Below, piece by piece: positions 8,232-16,814 of a stretch of DNA of 53,484 nucleotides; the first letter of the stretch is position 1, and each line of letters starts with the position of its first letter. The position numbers were made by a program, and so were the translations under genes. The stretch is from Lachnospiraceae bacterium UBA2734 (GTDB taxonomy: Bacteria > Bacillota > Clostridia > Lachnospirales > Lachnospiraceae). Under the pieces are notes generated by a model. The model was given only the letters and a program-made list of their open reading frames with translations. It did not search any database and was not told where the DNA came from. The stretch spans positions 7,241 to 60,724 of the forward strand of contig DEKA01000043.1 in assembly GCA_002353635.1 (NCBI GenBank), read 5' to 3'.

Positions 8232-9313
8232 TGTGCCTGAAACCTCCGCGGCTTCCTGCCGGCGACACACCTCCACTCGCCCTGCGCGATCTCGGAGATG
8301 CCGATGATCCCGGCCTCCCGCATAGCCTCGGAGACTTCTCCCTCGCGGCCGGCGACAATCCCGCTCGTGATGTACCATCCGCCGGGCTTCAATGCACGCA
8401 CGGCGGCAGGTGTCAGCGGAACAAGAACATCGGGCAGAATGTTGGCCACGACGATGTCATAGGCATCATATCCGACCTCGTCCTGTACCTTTTTGTCGTT
8501 GACAAGATTGCCGAGGATGACCGGAAATCTCTCCTGCTCTATTCCGTTGTGCTCAAGGTTCTCTTTGATGGCAGGGACCGCCATCGGATCAAGGTCTGTA
8601 CCCACTGCCTTCTTCGCGCCGAGAAGGAGGGAGAGAATCGAAAGGATTCCCGAGCCCGTGCCCACATCCAGCAGCACGGTGTCCTTTGTCAGGTGTCGTC
8701 TGATCTCGCGGATGCACAGCTGTGTTGTCTCATGTGCGCCCGTACCGAAGGCGGTTCCGGGGTCAATATGAAATGTAACGGCCGGCTTTTTTCCCGTATC
8801 TGCGGGCTTCTCCCACGAAGGAATGACCAGAATGTCATCGATCCAGAACTGGTGAAAATACTGCTTCCAGCTGTTGATCCAGTCGATGTCCTCCGTCTCC
8901 TCGATCGTGACGGTGCCGTCTCCGATCACGTCTGAGAAGCTTTTGAGTTCCTTCACTTTATTTTCAATTGCCTTTTTCATGGCTTCGGGCGTGACTTTCC
9001 TTGCCGCTTTCTCCGAGCCATCCTGCGATGCACTGTAAAGAGAGCCCCCGGAGAGCGCCGCCGAGTCTGTGCTGTTATCTTCCAGAAGGAGTGTCCCATC
9101 CGGTGCCTCCTCCACATAGAAGGAGAGCACTGCCGAGCCGTCATCGTCCGGCTCATCCGGCAGGATATCCACGAACATCTCTTCCTTCTCCTGTGCCGTG
9201 AGAGGAACATGGTCCTCAATCTGCGCACCGTACAGGCCGATGTCCGTCATCGCGCTGACTAATATGTCCTCAGCCGCACTCGTCGTACGGATCTTGAATC
9301 TCATCCATTTCAT
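8228..9313 (-). CDS. prmA: Ribosomal protein L11 methyltransferase PrmA
   Basis: A class I SAM methyltransferase (361 aa) that trimethylates ribosomal protein L11. Substrate-recognition residues are at the N-terminus (MRFKIRTTSAAEDILVSAM). WINSWKQYFHQFWI follows, then the catalytic domain with FHIDPGTAFGTGAHETTQLC, motif I LDVGTGSGILSI and VVANILPDVLVPL. PrmA is usually about 310 residues. The excess is an acidic Ser/Asp-rich insert of about 45 residues near 75-115 (EEAPDGTLLLEDNS...KAARKVTPEAMK), between the N-domain and linker. The ATG has GGAG eight bases upstream. Confidence 0.95.
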   Translation of the reverse strand: MKWMRFKIRTTSAAEDILVSAMTDIGLYGAQIEDHVPLTAQEKEEMFVDILPDEPDDDGSAVLSFYVEEAPDGTLLLEDNSTDSAALSGGSLYSASQDGSEKAARKVTPEAMKKAIENKVKELKSFSDVIGDGTVTIEETEDIDWINSWKQYFHQFWIDDILVIPSWEKPADTGKKPAVTFHIDPGTAFGTGAHETTQLCIREIRRHLTKDTVLLDVGTGSGILSILSLLLGAKKAVGTDLDPMAVPAIKENLEHNGIEQERFPVILGNLVNDKKVQDEVGYDAYDIVVANILPDVLVPLTPAAVRALKPGGWYITSGIVAGREGEVSEAMREAGIIGISEIAQGEWRCVAGRKPRRFQAQ

Positions 9314-9352
9314 ATGAAGATCTCCGTTTGCCCTGCTGCATTCCCCAGTGCT

Positions 9353-10516
9353 TTATTTGCCGAATTTCCAGCGCTTGGGCTTCTTTTCCTTCTTCTCGTC
9401 TGTGCTCTCTTCCTTTGCCGCATCAAGGCTTCCGCCCGTCTCCGCGTCAAACTTCTCGAGGAGCTCCTTTGCCTCGCGGCTGAGCTTCGTCGGCGTCTGG
9501 ATGACCAGCATCACATAGTGGTCGCCGCGGACATTCCTGTTCTGAAGCGTGGGCACACCTTTGCCCTTCAGGCGCACTCTTGTGCCGGTCTGTGTGCCGG
9601 CCTTTACATCATAAAGGACCTTTCCGTCCACTGTATCGATGGCAACAGTGCCGCCGAGGGCCGCAACGGCATAGGACATGGGCACAGTCGAATAGATATC
9701 ATACTCCTGTCTCTGCCATCTTGCATCCGCTTCGACGATAACTTCCACCAGAAGATCCCCTCTGGGGCCGCCGTTAATGCCGGGCTCGCCCTTCTCCCTG
9801 ATGCGGACACTCTGCCCGTTGTCAATGCCTGCAGGGATAGAGACAAGAATCTTCTTGCGGCTCGTCGTATAGCCGGAGCCGCCGCAGGTGGTGCACTTGT
9901 CCTCGATGATCTTGCCGGAGCCGCCGCACTGCGGACATGTCTGCACATTGCGGACCGTGCCGAAGAACGACTGCTGTGTGTAGACAACCTGTCCTCTGCC
10001 CTGACACTTCGGGCACATCTTGGGACTTGTGCCGGGCTTGGCGCCCGTGCCGCCGCAGGTAGGGCAGGGATCCTTTAAGTTGAGCGTCAGCGTCTTTTCG
10101 CAGCCAAAGACCGCCTCCAGGAACGAAATCCGCACGCTCGTCCTGATGTTCGCGCCCTTCATCGGCCCGTTCTGGGGGCTCCTCGATCTGCCGCCGCCAA
10201 AGATATCACCGAAAATATCGCCGAAAATATCGCCAAAATCAGCGCTGTTGAAGTCAAATCCCCCGCTGCCAAAGCCGCCTGTTCCGTCGAAGGCGGAATG
10301 GCCGAACTGGTCGTACTGCGCTCTCTTTTCCTTATCACTCAGAACAGCATAGGCCTCCGATGCCTCTTTGAACTTGCGCTCGGCTTCCTTATTGCCGGGA
10401 TTGACGTCGGGGTGATATTTCTTGGCCAGTGTGCGGTAAGCCTTCTTGATCTCCTCCTCGCTGGCATTTCTGTCAACGCCCAGCACCTCATAATAATCTC
10501 TCTTCTGTTCCGCCAT
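9353..10516 (-). CDS. dnaJ: Chaperone DnaJ
   Basis: A class A J-protein (387 aa) that stimulates DnaK ATPase and delivers clients. The J domain has KKYHPDVNPG, with HPD at about 33. A Gly/Phe-rich stretch (GTGGFGSGGFDF, IFGDIFGDIFGGG) follows, then four zinc-binding CxxCxGxG repeats (CPTCGGTG, CPKCQGRG, CPQCGGSG, CTTCGGSG) and the C-terminal substrate domains. The start at 10516 is MAEQKRDYYEVLGVDRNAS with GGAAAGG seven bases upstream. An in-frame TTG at 10618 would add residues unlike any DnaJ. It is separated from dnaK by 369 bases of repeats. Confidence 0.97.
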   Translation of the reverse strand: MAEQKRDYYEVLGVDRNASEEEIKKAYRTLAKKYHPDVNPGNKEAERKFKEASEAYAVLSDKEKRAQYDQFGHSAFDGTGGFGSGGFDFNSADFGDIFGDIFGDIFGGGRSRSPQNGPMKGANIRTSVRISFLEAVFGCEKTLTLNLKDPCPTCGGTGAKPGTSPKMCPKCQGRGQVVYTQQSFFGTVRNVQTCPQCGGSGKIIEDKCTTCGGSGYTTSRKKILVSIPAGIDNGQSVRIREKGEPGINGGPRGDLLVEVIVEADARWQRQEYDIYSTVPMSYAVAALGGTVAIDTVDGKVLYDVKAGTQTGTRVRLKGKGVPTLQNRNVRGDHYVMLVIQTPTKLSREAKELLEKFDAETGGSLDAAKEESTDEKKEKKPKRWKFGK

Positions 10517-10630
10517 GGAATAACCTTTCCGCAAAATAATGGAAATCGTTCGGCACCCCTTAGCGCATGCGTCGAAGAATTGCAGCGCTTTTTGGGAGCA
10601 ATTCGGGATGGGTACCAAACAGTCACTATA

Positions 10631-10736
10631 ATCGAGCAGGAGGTAGCAATCGCCTCCTACTCGATGTCGCGGTGCTCGTCAGAAGGCATCTCATGCAAGC
10701 ATGGATGCCTCCTTCCTCGCTCCTACGCGCACATAA
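10631..10736 (-). repeat. Degenerate copy of dispersed structured repeat
   Basis: Same plan as the copies at 14696 and 22450. One box is CTCGATGTCGCGGTGCTCG. The hairpin is AGGCATC/GATGCCT with a GCAAGC apex. The other box is CCTCGCTCCTACGCGCACAT. A second stem, ATCGAG.AGGAGG/CCTCCT.CTCGAT, lies at the right end. Confidence 0.45.
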
Positions 10737-10822
10737 CAAGTTCGGAGCGTACACCGCTCCGGGCTTTTACTCTAAATAATTGTAACTGATCTGTAAAGGG
10801 CCAATTGTCTTTAATCGCAAAT

Positions 10823-10853
10823 ATGCCCGGCGCGGTTCCTGCCGCGCCGGGCA
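10823..10853 (-). terminator. Terminator-like hairpin after dnaK
   Basis: The perfect 13-bp stem ATGCCCGGCGCGG/CCGCGCCGGGCAT lies 33 bases beyond the dnaK stop. The T run is short (TATTTGC), so it may act as a partial terminator or 3'-end stabiliser between dnaK and dnaJ. Confidence 0.7.
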
Positions 10854-10885
10854 TACTCCGGTCTTTTGCCGATCCTGTAAGCGGA

Positions 10886-12775
10886 TTATACCTCGCGGTA
10901 ATCTCCGTCTACTACATCGTCATTGTTGCCGCCGTTCTGGCTGCTCTGCTGGTTTGTCTGCTGCTGGCCTCCCTGTGCACCTGCACCCGGCTGAGGACCT
11001 GCGCCGGCATTGTTCTGGTTGTAGAGCTGTGCGAAAACGGGCTGTGCATCGTTCATCAGCTTCTCTCTGCCGGACTTCAGGGCATCCACATCAGCATCAC
11101 TGATATCTGTCTGATCCTTTGTGCGGTCGAGAACCTCGCGCAGTGCCTTGATATCGGCCTCTACACCGCTCTTTGCGCTGTCAGCGATCTTGCTGCCGGC
11201 ATCCTTAAGAGCCTTCTCTACCTGGAAGCATGCAGAATCCGCATCGTTTCTTGCGTCAACAGCTTCCTTTCTCTTCTTATCCTGTGCCTCGTACTCCTTG
11301 GCATCCTTCACAGCCTTCTCGATATCATCATCGGACATCTTCGTGCCGCCGCTGATCGTGATGTGCTGCTCCTTGCCGGTGCCAAGATCCTTTGCGGATA
11401 CGGTTACAATGCCGTTGGCATCGATATCAAAAGTTACCTCAATCTGCGGAACACCTCTCATAGCCGGCGGAATTCCATCGAGTCTGAACTGGCCGAGGGA
11501 CTTGTTGTCCTTGGCGAACTTGCGCTCGCCCTGCAGTACGTTGATATCTACAGCTGTCTGGTTGTCCGCAGCAGTGGAGAAGATCTGGCTCTTCTTCGTA
11601 GGAATCGTCGTGTTGCGCGCGATCAGAGGTGTTGCGATACCTCCCATGGTCTCAATAGAGAGTGTAAGAGGAGTAACATCGAGCAGAAGCACATCGCCCG
11701 CACCTGCATCGCCGGCGAGCTTGCCGCCCTGAATGGCTGCACCGATGGCAACGCACTCATCAGGGTTCAGGTTCTTGCTGGGCTCATGGCCGGTCAGAAG
11801 TTTAACCTTCTCCTGTACGCAGGGAACACGTGTGGAGCCGCCGACAAGAAGAACCTTGCCGAGGTCTGCATTTGTAAGGCCTGCATCGCGCATAGCGTTC
11901 TGAACAGGAACTGCTGTTCTGTCGACAAGATCTGCGATCAGCTCCTCGAACTTGGCTCTTGTCAGATCCATATCAAAGTGCTTCGGTCCATCCGCTGTAG
12001 CTGTGATGAACGGAAGGTTGATGTTTGTTGTGGTAGCAGAGGAGAGCTCCTTCTTTGCCTTCTCAGCAGCCTCCTTGAGTCTCTGCATAGCCATCTTGTC
12101 TCCGGAGAGATCAACGCCCTCCTTCTTCTTGAACTCGTCGACCATCCACTGGATGATTCTGTTATCGAAGTCATCGCCGCCGAGGTGTGTATCACCGTTT
12201 GTGGCCAGAACCTCGATGACGCCGTCGCCGATCTCGATGATGGAGACATCGAATGTGCCGCCGCCCAGATCATAGACCATGATCTTCTGCTCCTGCTCGT
12301 TGTCGAGGCCATAGGCCAGAGCAGCTGCAGTAGGCTCGTTGATGATACGCTTTACATCAAGGCCTGCGATCTTGCCGGCATCCTTTGTTGCCTGTCTCTG
12401 TGCATCGTTGAAGTATGCGGGAACTGTAATGACTGCCTCAGTAACCTTCTCGCCGAGATATGCCTCTGCATCCTCCTTCAGCTTCTGCAGGATCATGGCA
12501 GAGATCTGCTGCGGCGAATATTTCTTGCCGTCGATCACAGGGCCGTCATCCGTGCCCATCTTTCTCTTGATGGAGCTGATGGTTCTCTCCGCGTTCGTCA
12601 CTGCCTGGCGCTTTGCGGGCTCGCCGACCAGTCTCTCACCGTTCTTTGTAAAAGCAACTACGGAAGGGGTTGTTCTTGCGCCCTCCTTGTTGGCGATTAC
12701 AGTGGGCTTGCCGCCCTCCATAACAGCCACGCAGCTGTTGGTAGTACCAAGATCAATACCAATTATCTTGCCCAT
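10886..12775 (-). CDS. dnaK: Chaperone DnaK (Hsp70)
   Basis: The 629-residue Hsp70 has its ATPase domain starting MGKIIGIDLGTTNSCVAVMEGG, with VTVPAYFNDAQRQATKDAG, NEPTAAALAYG and VYDLGGGTFDVSI. The substrate domain contains LLLDVTPLTLSIETMGG and the tail is Gly/Gln/Asn-rich. It folds and refolds proteins with DnaJ and GrpE, encoded on either side. The ATG at 12775 has GGAG about six bases upstream; four extra in-frame codons exist before it. It sits 49 bases after grpE, in the CIRCE-controlled operon. Confidence 0.98.
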   Translation of the reverse strand: MGKIIGIDLGTTNSCVAVMEGGKPTVIANKEGARTTPSVVAFTKNGERLVGEPAKRQAVTNAERTISSIKRKMGTDDGPVIDGKKYSPQQISAMILQKLKEDAEAYLGEKVTEAVITVPAYFNDAQRQATKDAGKIAGLDVKRIINEPTAAALAYGLDNEQEQKIMVYDLGGGTFDVSIIEIGDGVIEVLATNGDTHLGGDDFDNRIIQWMVDEFKKKEGVDLSGDKMAMQRLKEAAEKAKKELSSATTTNINLPFITATADGPKHFDMDLTRAKFEELIADLVDRTAVPVQNAMRDAGLTNADLGKVLLVGGSTRVPCVQEKVKLLTGHEPSKNLNPDECVAIGAAIQGGKLAGDAGAGDVLLLDVTPLTLSIETMGGIATPLIARNTTIPTKKSQIFSTAADNQTAVDINVLQGERKFAKDNKSLGQFRLDGIPPAMRGVPQIEVTFDIDANGIVTVSAKDLGTGKEQHITISGGTKMSDDDIEKAVKDAKEYEAQDKKRKEAVDARNDADSACFQVEKALKDAGSKIADSAKSGVEADIKALREVLDRTKDQTDISDADVDALKSGREKLMNDAQPVFAQLYNQNNAGAGPQPGAGAQGGQQQTNQQSSQNGGNNDDVVDGDYREV

Positions 12776-12824
12776 AATTGTCTCCATTTCTGCACTTTCG
12801 TGCCTTTAAATTCTATTTTCAAAA

Positions 12825-13535
12825 TCACTTCGTGACAGCCACCATACTGTGACGAATGACGCTGTCGTGGTAGAGATAGCCCTTCTGGAGCTCCTGTGCG
12901 ACAACACCGGAGTCATACTGGTCGCTGTCCACCTGCATCACTGCATTGTGGTAGTTGGGATCAAATTCCTTTCCCACTGCCTCAATGGGCTTGACGCCCA
13001 TATCCGTGAGCTGTTTGACCATCTGCGAGTAGATCTTCTTCATGCCTGTCACAAACGCATCATCCTTCTCCTCATCGGAGACGGTGTCAAACCCTCTCTC
13101 AAAATTATCGATAATAGGGAGCATCTTCTCGATTACATTCCGCTCACCCATGGAAAACATCTGTTCCTTTTCCTTGTCCGTGCGCTTCCTGTAGTTGTCG
13201 AACTCCGCCATCTGGCGCCTCAGGCGGTCCTGCAGGTCATCGACCTTCTGCTGCAGTGCCTGCTTCTCCTTGTCCTCCTTCTTTCTTCCAAAAAAGGACT
13301 TGCCGGTCTTAGCGCTTCCATCGTCCCTGCCGGGTTCATTCTCAGCACTTTTATCTTCAGCAGACTCCTTTTGTTCTGCATTGTCGGCACCTTGTGACTG
13401 ATCCTCTGCGGTCTTCCCGGTCTGCTCTGCAGCCTTCTCTTTTTCGGCCTTCTGCGCAGTCTCTTCTGTATCTTTTGTATCAGGATTCTCCTTTTGCAGA
13501 TCCTCCTGCCCTGTATTCTTTTTCTCTTCTGTCAT
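12825..13535 (-). CDS. grpE: Nucleotide exchange factor GrpE
   Basis: The nucleotide exchange factor for DnaK (236 aa). The first 100 residues are low-complexity and acidic (many Glu, Lys, Asp, Gln). A long coiled coil follows (KQALQQKVDDLQDRLRRQMAEFDNYRKRTDKEKEQM), then the beta-domain (ERNVIEKMLPIIDNFERGFD, HNAVMQVDSDQYDSGVVAQELQKGY). A first ATG at 13550 overlaps the hrcA stop. The ATG at 13535 has GGAGG exactly five bases upstream and is preferred; this Shine-Dalgarno lies inside the alternative N-terminus. Confidence 0.96.
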   Translation of the reverse strand: MTEEKKNTGQEDLQKENPDTKDTEETAQKAEKEKAAEQTGKTAEDQSQGADNAEQKESAEDKSAENEPGRDDGSAKTGKSFFGRKKEDKEKQALQQKVDDLQDRLRRQMAEFDNYRKRTDKEKEQMFSMGERNVIEKMLPIIDNFERGFDTVSDEEKDDAFVTGMKKIYSQMVKQLTDMGVKPIEAVGKEFDPNYHNAVMQVDSDQYDSGVVAQELQKGYLYHDSVIRHSMVAVTK

Positions 13536-13546
13536 AGCATCCTCCG

Positions 13547-14578
13547 TCATTTCTTATACAACTCATCGAGCTGACGCATGATCTGCTTCATGACGCCGAT
13601 CACTCTGTCGTAATCCATTCTCTTGGGTCCGATCACACCGATCGTGCCCTTCATTCCGCCGCCCAGATCGTAGGTAGCTGTCACAACGCTGCAGTTCTGC
13701 ATGCTGGCCATCGGCATTTCATTGCCGATATAGACCTGTATGTCGCCGTCCTGATCATCAGAATCGAGCGCCTCCTGGACGATACTGGCCAGATTCTTCT
13801 TCTCCTCAAAATCGCCAATGAGGCGTCCCGCCTTTGCGTTATCCTCGGCGAGCTCGGGATACTCAAGAATCTTGTCCGCTCCGCTTGTATAAATGCGCGG
13901 CTTTGTGTCCGAATGAATGGCCTCTGCTGCTGCCTCGATCACGTGCTGCGCGATCTCACTGTGTTCACCCGCCTGCTGCTTGATCTCCTGGACAAGGCCC
14001 AGTGTGATCTCATCCGTGGACAGCCCGCACAGCGCATTGTTCAGCAGCATGTTCAGGCGCAGGAGCGTCTTCGATTCCAGCGGCTCGTCCACGTGAATCA
14101 TCGTGCTGCGCACGACATTTCCCTCGATCACTACAACGCCCAGAATATCCGTAGGATCAATCTGGGAGAGCTGTATGAACTTGATCTTGCCCTGCCTGAT
14201 CACAGGCGCTGAGATCATGGACGGATAGTTCGTGTTCGTGGACAAGAGCCTTACAACCTGCTGGAGAAGCTCCTCCAGCCGGTCACCCCGCTCCAGCAGC
14301 ACATCCTTCAGAGAGGTCTCCTCTTCCTGACCGCCCTGCAGCATGTTGTCGACATAGAGGCGATATCCTGCATCGGTGGGAATTCTTCCCGCCGAAGTAT
14401 GCGGCTGTCTGATCAGTCCCATCTCCTCAAGGTCCGACATCTCATTCCGGATCGTCGCAGAGCTCAGGTGGAGATCCGTGAATTTCGAAATTGTTCTGCT
14501 GCCGACAGGTTCGCCGCTCTCCAGATAATTGCGGATGATGGCCTGCAGAATCTTCATTTTTCTTTCTGTCAGTTCCAT
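13547..14578 (-). CDS. hrcA: Heat-inducible transcription repressor HrcA
   Basis: The repressor (343 aa) binds the CIRCE operator and loses activity when the chaperone network is busy. The winged-helix N-terminus MELTERKMKILQAIIRNYLE is followed by GEPVGSRTISKF and SSATIRNEMSDLEEMGLIRQPHTSAGRIPTDAGYR. The C-terminal HrcA domain ends GPKRMDYDRVIGVMKQIMRQL. The ATG has AAGGAGG four bases upstream. A perfect CIRCE lies 19 bases before the start codon. First gene of hrcA-grpE-dnaK-dnaJ, so it regulates itself and the chaperones. Confidence 0.97.
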   Translation of the reverse strand: MELTERKMKILQAIIRNYLESGEPVGSRTISKFTDLHLSSATIRNEMSDLEEMGLIRQPHTSAGRIPTDAGYRLYVDNMLQGGQEEETSLKDVLLERGDRLEELLQQVVRLLSTNTNYPSMISAPVIRQGKIKFIQLSQIDPTDILGVVVIEGNVVRSTMIHVDEPLESKTLLRLNMLLNNALCGLSTDEITLGLVQEIKQQAGEHSEIAQHVIEAAAEAIHSDTKPRIYTSGADKILEYPELAEDNAKAGRLIGDFEEKKNLASIVQEALDSDDQDGDIQVYIGNEMPMASMQNCSVVTATYDLGGGMKGTIGVIGPKRMDYDRVIGVMKQIMRQLDELYKK

Positions 14579-14597
14579 GTATCCTCCTTATCCGTTG

Positions 14598-14624
14598 TTA
14601 GCACTCATCATCATCGAGTGCTAA
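14598..14624. promoter_or_regulatory. CIRCE operator
   Basis: A perfect consensus: TTAGCACTC, nine bases, GAGTGCTAA. It lies just downstream of the hrcA promoter, where bound HrcA would block transcription of the chaperone operon. Confidence 0.98.
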
Positions 14625-14639
14625 CACCTGCTGACAATT

Positions 14640-14668
14640 AAGATATCACCAGTCCCCCGGTATGTCAA
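14640..14668 (-). promoter_or_regulatory. Sigma-A-type promoter of hrcA operon
   Basis: Minus-strand TTGACA (14663-14668), a 17-base spacer, TATCTT (14640-14645). CIRCE starts about 15 bases downstream of the -10 box. Confidence 0.88.
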
Positions 14669-14695
14669 CACAACAAGCGTATATAAAACTATGAA

Positions 14696-14813
14696 AACTA
14701 CGAGCGGTGCAAAAAAGTTCCGGAACGAATGCAGATGTGAGCTTGCTCACAGATGAATTCGTTCCGGAACTTTTTTATAGTGCGACAGCACGACATGAGC
14801 GCAGGCGCGAAGC
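14696..14813 (+). repeat. Dispersed structured repeat, copy 1
   Basis: The left box AACTACGAGCGGTGC is followed by a perfect 20-bp stem (14711-14730 with 14757-14776). A second stem, TGTGAGC/GCTCACA, sits at its apex. The right box (14777-14813) holds GCGACAGCACGACATGAGCG. It matches copy 2 (22450-22565, minus strand) at both boxes and in total length (118 against 116 bases), while the stem sequence differs. The T run on the minus strand means it could also terminate the DUF6465 transcript. Confidence 0.8.
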
Positions 14814-14836
14814 GCCGCAGCGAATGCGCACATGCG

Positions 14837-14869
14837 AAGGGAGCGCCCCCGAAAAATCCGGAAGCGCTC
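14837..14869 (-). terminator. Hairpin after the DUF6465 gene
   Basis: Stem GGGAGCGC/GCGCTCCC with an inner CCG/CGG pair, about 37 bases past the stop. It lacks a clear T run on the minus strand, so its terminator role is uncertain. Confidence 0.5.
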
Positions 14870-14905
14870 CCTTATATTATCTTCTTTGCAATTGCTGTCA
14901 ATCGA

Positions 14906-15484
14906 TCAGATATTGAACGAAAGATCCTCAGTGCCGTTGACAACGGCATAGACCTTGCCGTCCTCAGGCTTCACATACAGCTCAACAGACTTGAAGTCTG
15001 CAACATCTCTGCCGAGATCATACTGCCATACATCCTTTGCGGACTGTACCAGTCTCTCCTGTGTGTAGTCGTTGCCGCCCCACTGCAGAACAACCTCTGC
15101 CTTTACAGCCTCAGCCTTCTTTGCAGGAGCTGCCTCTTTCTTTACAGGAGCCGCCTTCTTTGCGGGCTCTGCCTTCTTTGCTGCTGTTGTCTTTCTGACT
15201 GCCACTTTCTTTTCCTCTTTCTTCTCTGCTGCAGGTGCTGCCTTCTTCTCTGCCGCCTTCTTTGCAGGAGCCGCCTTCTTTGCGGGTGCTGCCTTTACCT
15301 CTGTAACTGCTGCCTTCTTAACAGCTGCTGTCTCAGTCTCTGCCTTCTTAGCGGCAGGAGCCTTCTTCTCGGTCTTTTCTTTTTTTGCCTCAGCGGCCTT
15401 CACCGCTGTCTCGGCTTCCTTTACGGCAGGTGCTGTATGAAAGCTTGCCTTTACGGTCGCCACGGGCTTTTTCACTTCGCTCAT
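14906..15484 (-). CDS. Histone H1-like Lys/Ala-rich protein with DUF6465-type C-terminus
   Basis: The N-terminal two thirds of this 192-residue protein are Ala/Lys/Glu low complexity with repeated PAKKA, AAEKK and VKKAA units, like bacterial histone H1-type and nucleoid-binding tails. The last 65 residues form a compact domain: VVLQWGGNDYTQERLVQSAKDVW, then VELYVKPEDGKVYAVVNGTEDLSF. This is the pattern I associate with DUF6465 in Lachnospiraceae. Nucleic-acid binding by the tail is inference. The start MSEVKKPVA at 15484 has AGGAGAG about ten bases upstream; the 22 earlier in-frame codons look like leader. A consensus promoter lies 101 bases upstream and a strong hairpin region downstream, so it is probably monocistronic. 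Confidence 0.8.
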   Translation of the reverse strand: MSEVKKPVATVKASFHTAPAVKEAETAVKAAEAKKEKTEKKAPAAKKAETETAAVKKAAVTEVKAAPAKKAAPAKKAAEKKAAPAAEKKEEKKVAVRKTTAAKKAEPAKKAAPVKKEAAPAKKAEAVKAEVVLQWGGNDYTQERLVQSAKDVWQYDLGRDVADFKSVELYVKPEDGKVYAVVNGTEDLSFNI

Positions 15485-15584
15485 CTGGTTGAATCTCTCC
15501 TTTCGGTATATCGATTCAGTATTCCCAGTGGCGGTTAGAGTCAATATCAATATACTCCATACCCACGGGATTTATACTTAAATT

Positions 15585-15613
15585 AAGGTATCACATTGTA
15601 TTTTTGCTGTCAA
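15585..15613 (-). promoter_or_regulatory. Promoter of the DUF6465 gene
   Basis: Minus-strand TTGACA (15608-15613), 17 bases, TACCTT (15585-15590). This leaves a leader of about 95 bases. Confidence 0.8.
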
Positions 15614-15962
15614 CAAAGTTTACTGAAAATAAGCGCTGGATTTTGTTGAAAATGCCAATCTTGACATTATTGCCGATAATTCGCATTTATTCCGCCAACT
15701 CTTGTGCAATTCGGCCAAGACTGGGTGTGATTCCCGTCGCGAGCGCCGTTTACGCTGATCCAAACGGTACCAGCTTATTGCCAGAATAATATCCTGCGCA
15801 CGCGCAGGGACAAGCCAACTTCCACGGTGCCAAAGAACAGCCTCGGGGTGCGGAATGTCTTACGAACGATTTTGTGCATGTGTCAAGGCACACATACGCA
15901 TATGAGGAGGAAGACATTCCGCACTCCGAGGCGTCCTATTTTCACAAGGAAATCAATTCAGC
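15614..15962. other. Non-coding region with a 22-bp inverted repeat
   Basis: I find no gene here. At 15840-15861 and 15911-15932 lies an inverted repeat, GCCTCGGGGTGCGGAATGTC and its partner, 22 bp with one mismatch. The 49-base loop contains a smaller stem, ATGTGT/ACACAT. It lies 31 bases past the uppP stop and could be a terminator or remnant of a mobile element. A short stem CCTGCGC/GCGCAGG is at 15793-15808. Confidence 0.6.
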
Positions 15963-16814
15963 TCATGCACTTACAGTGTGCCCCGTGAGCGCAAAATATA
16001 CGATGACCAGCACGCCCAGCACAATGCGGTACCATCCGAACACCTTGAAGTCATGCTGGCGGATATACCCCATCAGAAACCTGATGACGACAATGGATAC
16101 CGCAAAGGCCACGATCATGCCTGTCGCAAGAATGGCCAACTCCATGGAAGAGAACGAAAAGCCGTACTTCACTATTTTCAGAAGGCTTGCGCCCGCCATA
16201 ACAGGAATGGCGAGAACGAACGTAAACTGCGCGGCAACCGTTCTCGAAACGCCGATAAGGAGTCCTCCGATGATCGTTGCACCGGAGCGGGACGTCCCGG
16301 GGAAGATAGCGGCGATCAGCTGGAACAGGCCGATCAGAAAGGCCTGCTGAAACGAGATGTCATTCAGATCATCCGTCTTCGCCTTCCTTCCGCGGTATAC
16401 TGTCTCGATCACAATAAACGCGATGCCGACAAGGATCAGCATAATCGCGACGACCAGCCAGTTGTACAGATGCTCGTTCAGCCAGTCATCAAAGAGAACG
16501 CCGACAACAGCCGCAGGCAGGCAGGCGACAATCGTCTTGGCCCAGAGCATCAGTGTGTCCTTTTTAACCACAATTCTGGTCCTCTTTCTGTGTTTGTAGA
16601 GTCCCAGCGGCCAGATGGTTTTCCAATAAAGAAGAACAACGGCCAGAATGGCGCCGAACTGAATGACAACAAGGAACATGTCCCAGAAATCCTTGGAGAC
16701 ATTCAGCGTCACGAACTCATTGAGAAGAATCATGTGGCCTGTTGAGCTGATCGGCAGCCACTCCGTGATGCCCTCGACAAGGCCGAAGAGAGCGGCCTTC
16801 AGTATTTCGATCAT
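15963..16814 (-). CDS. uppP: Undecaprenyl-diphosphatase UppP (BacA family)
   Basis: This 283-residue multi-pass membrane enzyme dephosphorylates undecaprenyl diphosphate so the lipid carrier can be reused in peptidoglycan synthesis; overproduction gives bacitracin resistance. The N-terminal motif GLVEGITEWLPISSTGHMIL and the second catalytic motif FPGTSRSGATIIGGLLIG are intact. Seven to eight hydrophobic segments are visible. AAAGGAAACTAT precedes the ATG. The start overlaps by four bases (ATGA) the end of a 47-codon open stretch continuing in frame from the aminotransferase stop. Confidence 0.96.
   Translation of the reverse strand: MIEILKAALFGLVEGITEWLPISSTGHMILLNEFVTLNVSKDFWDMFLVVIQFGAILAVVLLYWKTIWPLGLYKHRKRTRIVVKKDTLMLWAKTIVACLPAAVVGVLFDDWLNEHLYNWLVVAIMLILVGIAFIVIETVYRGRKAKTDDLNDISFQQAFLIGLFQLIAAIFPGTSRSGATIIGGLLIGVSRTVAAQFTFVLAIPVMAGASLLKIVKYGFSFSSMELAILATGMIVAFAVSIVVIRFLMGYIRQHDFKVFGWYRIVLGVLVIVYFALTGHTVSA

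Larger units (their letters stand above)
10517..10885. other. dnaK-dnaJ intergenic region with decayed repeats
   Basis: No gene is seen in these 369 bases. The part at 10542-10626 is bounded by degenerate inverted ends resembling the miniature element at 37493 (12 and 10 of 15 bases). The part at 10631-10736 looks like a decayed copy of the dispersed structured repeat. A GC hairpin with a plus-strand T run lies at 10743-10768, and the dnaK terminator at 10823-10853. Confidence 0.6.

Noticed and set aside
8232..8378. N-terminal extension of rsmE
   Set aside because: Lies in prmA, encodes Arg-rich text foreign to the family, and the ATG at 8231 has both SD and ATGA coupling.
10805..12835. A 676-codon plus-strand open frame opposite dnaK
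   Set aside because: Mirror frame of a highly codon-biased gene; Leu/Cys-rich text without homology and no ribosome binding site.
15614..15962. T-box, 6S RNA or RNase P RNA downstream of uppP
   Set aside because: GGTACCG and GGCACCGTGG fragments are present but none of the AGAGAG, specifier or RNase P core motifs.
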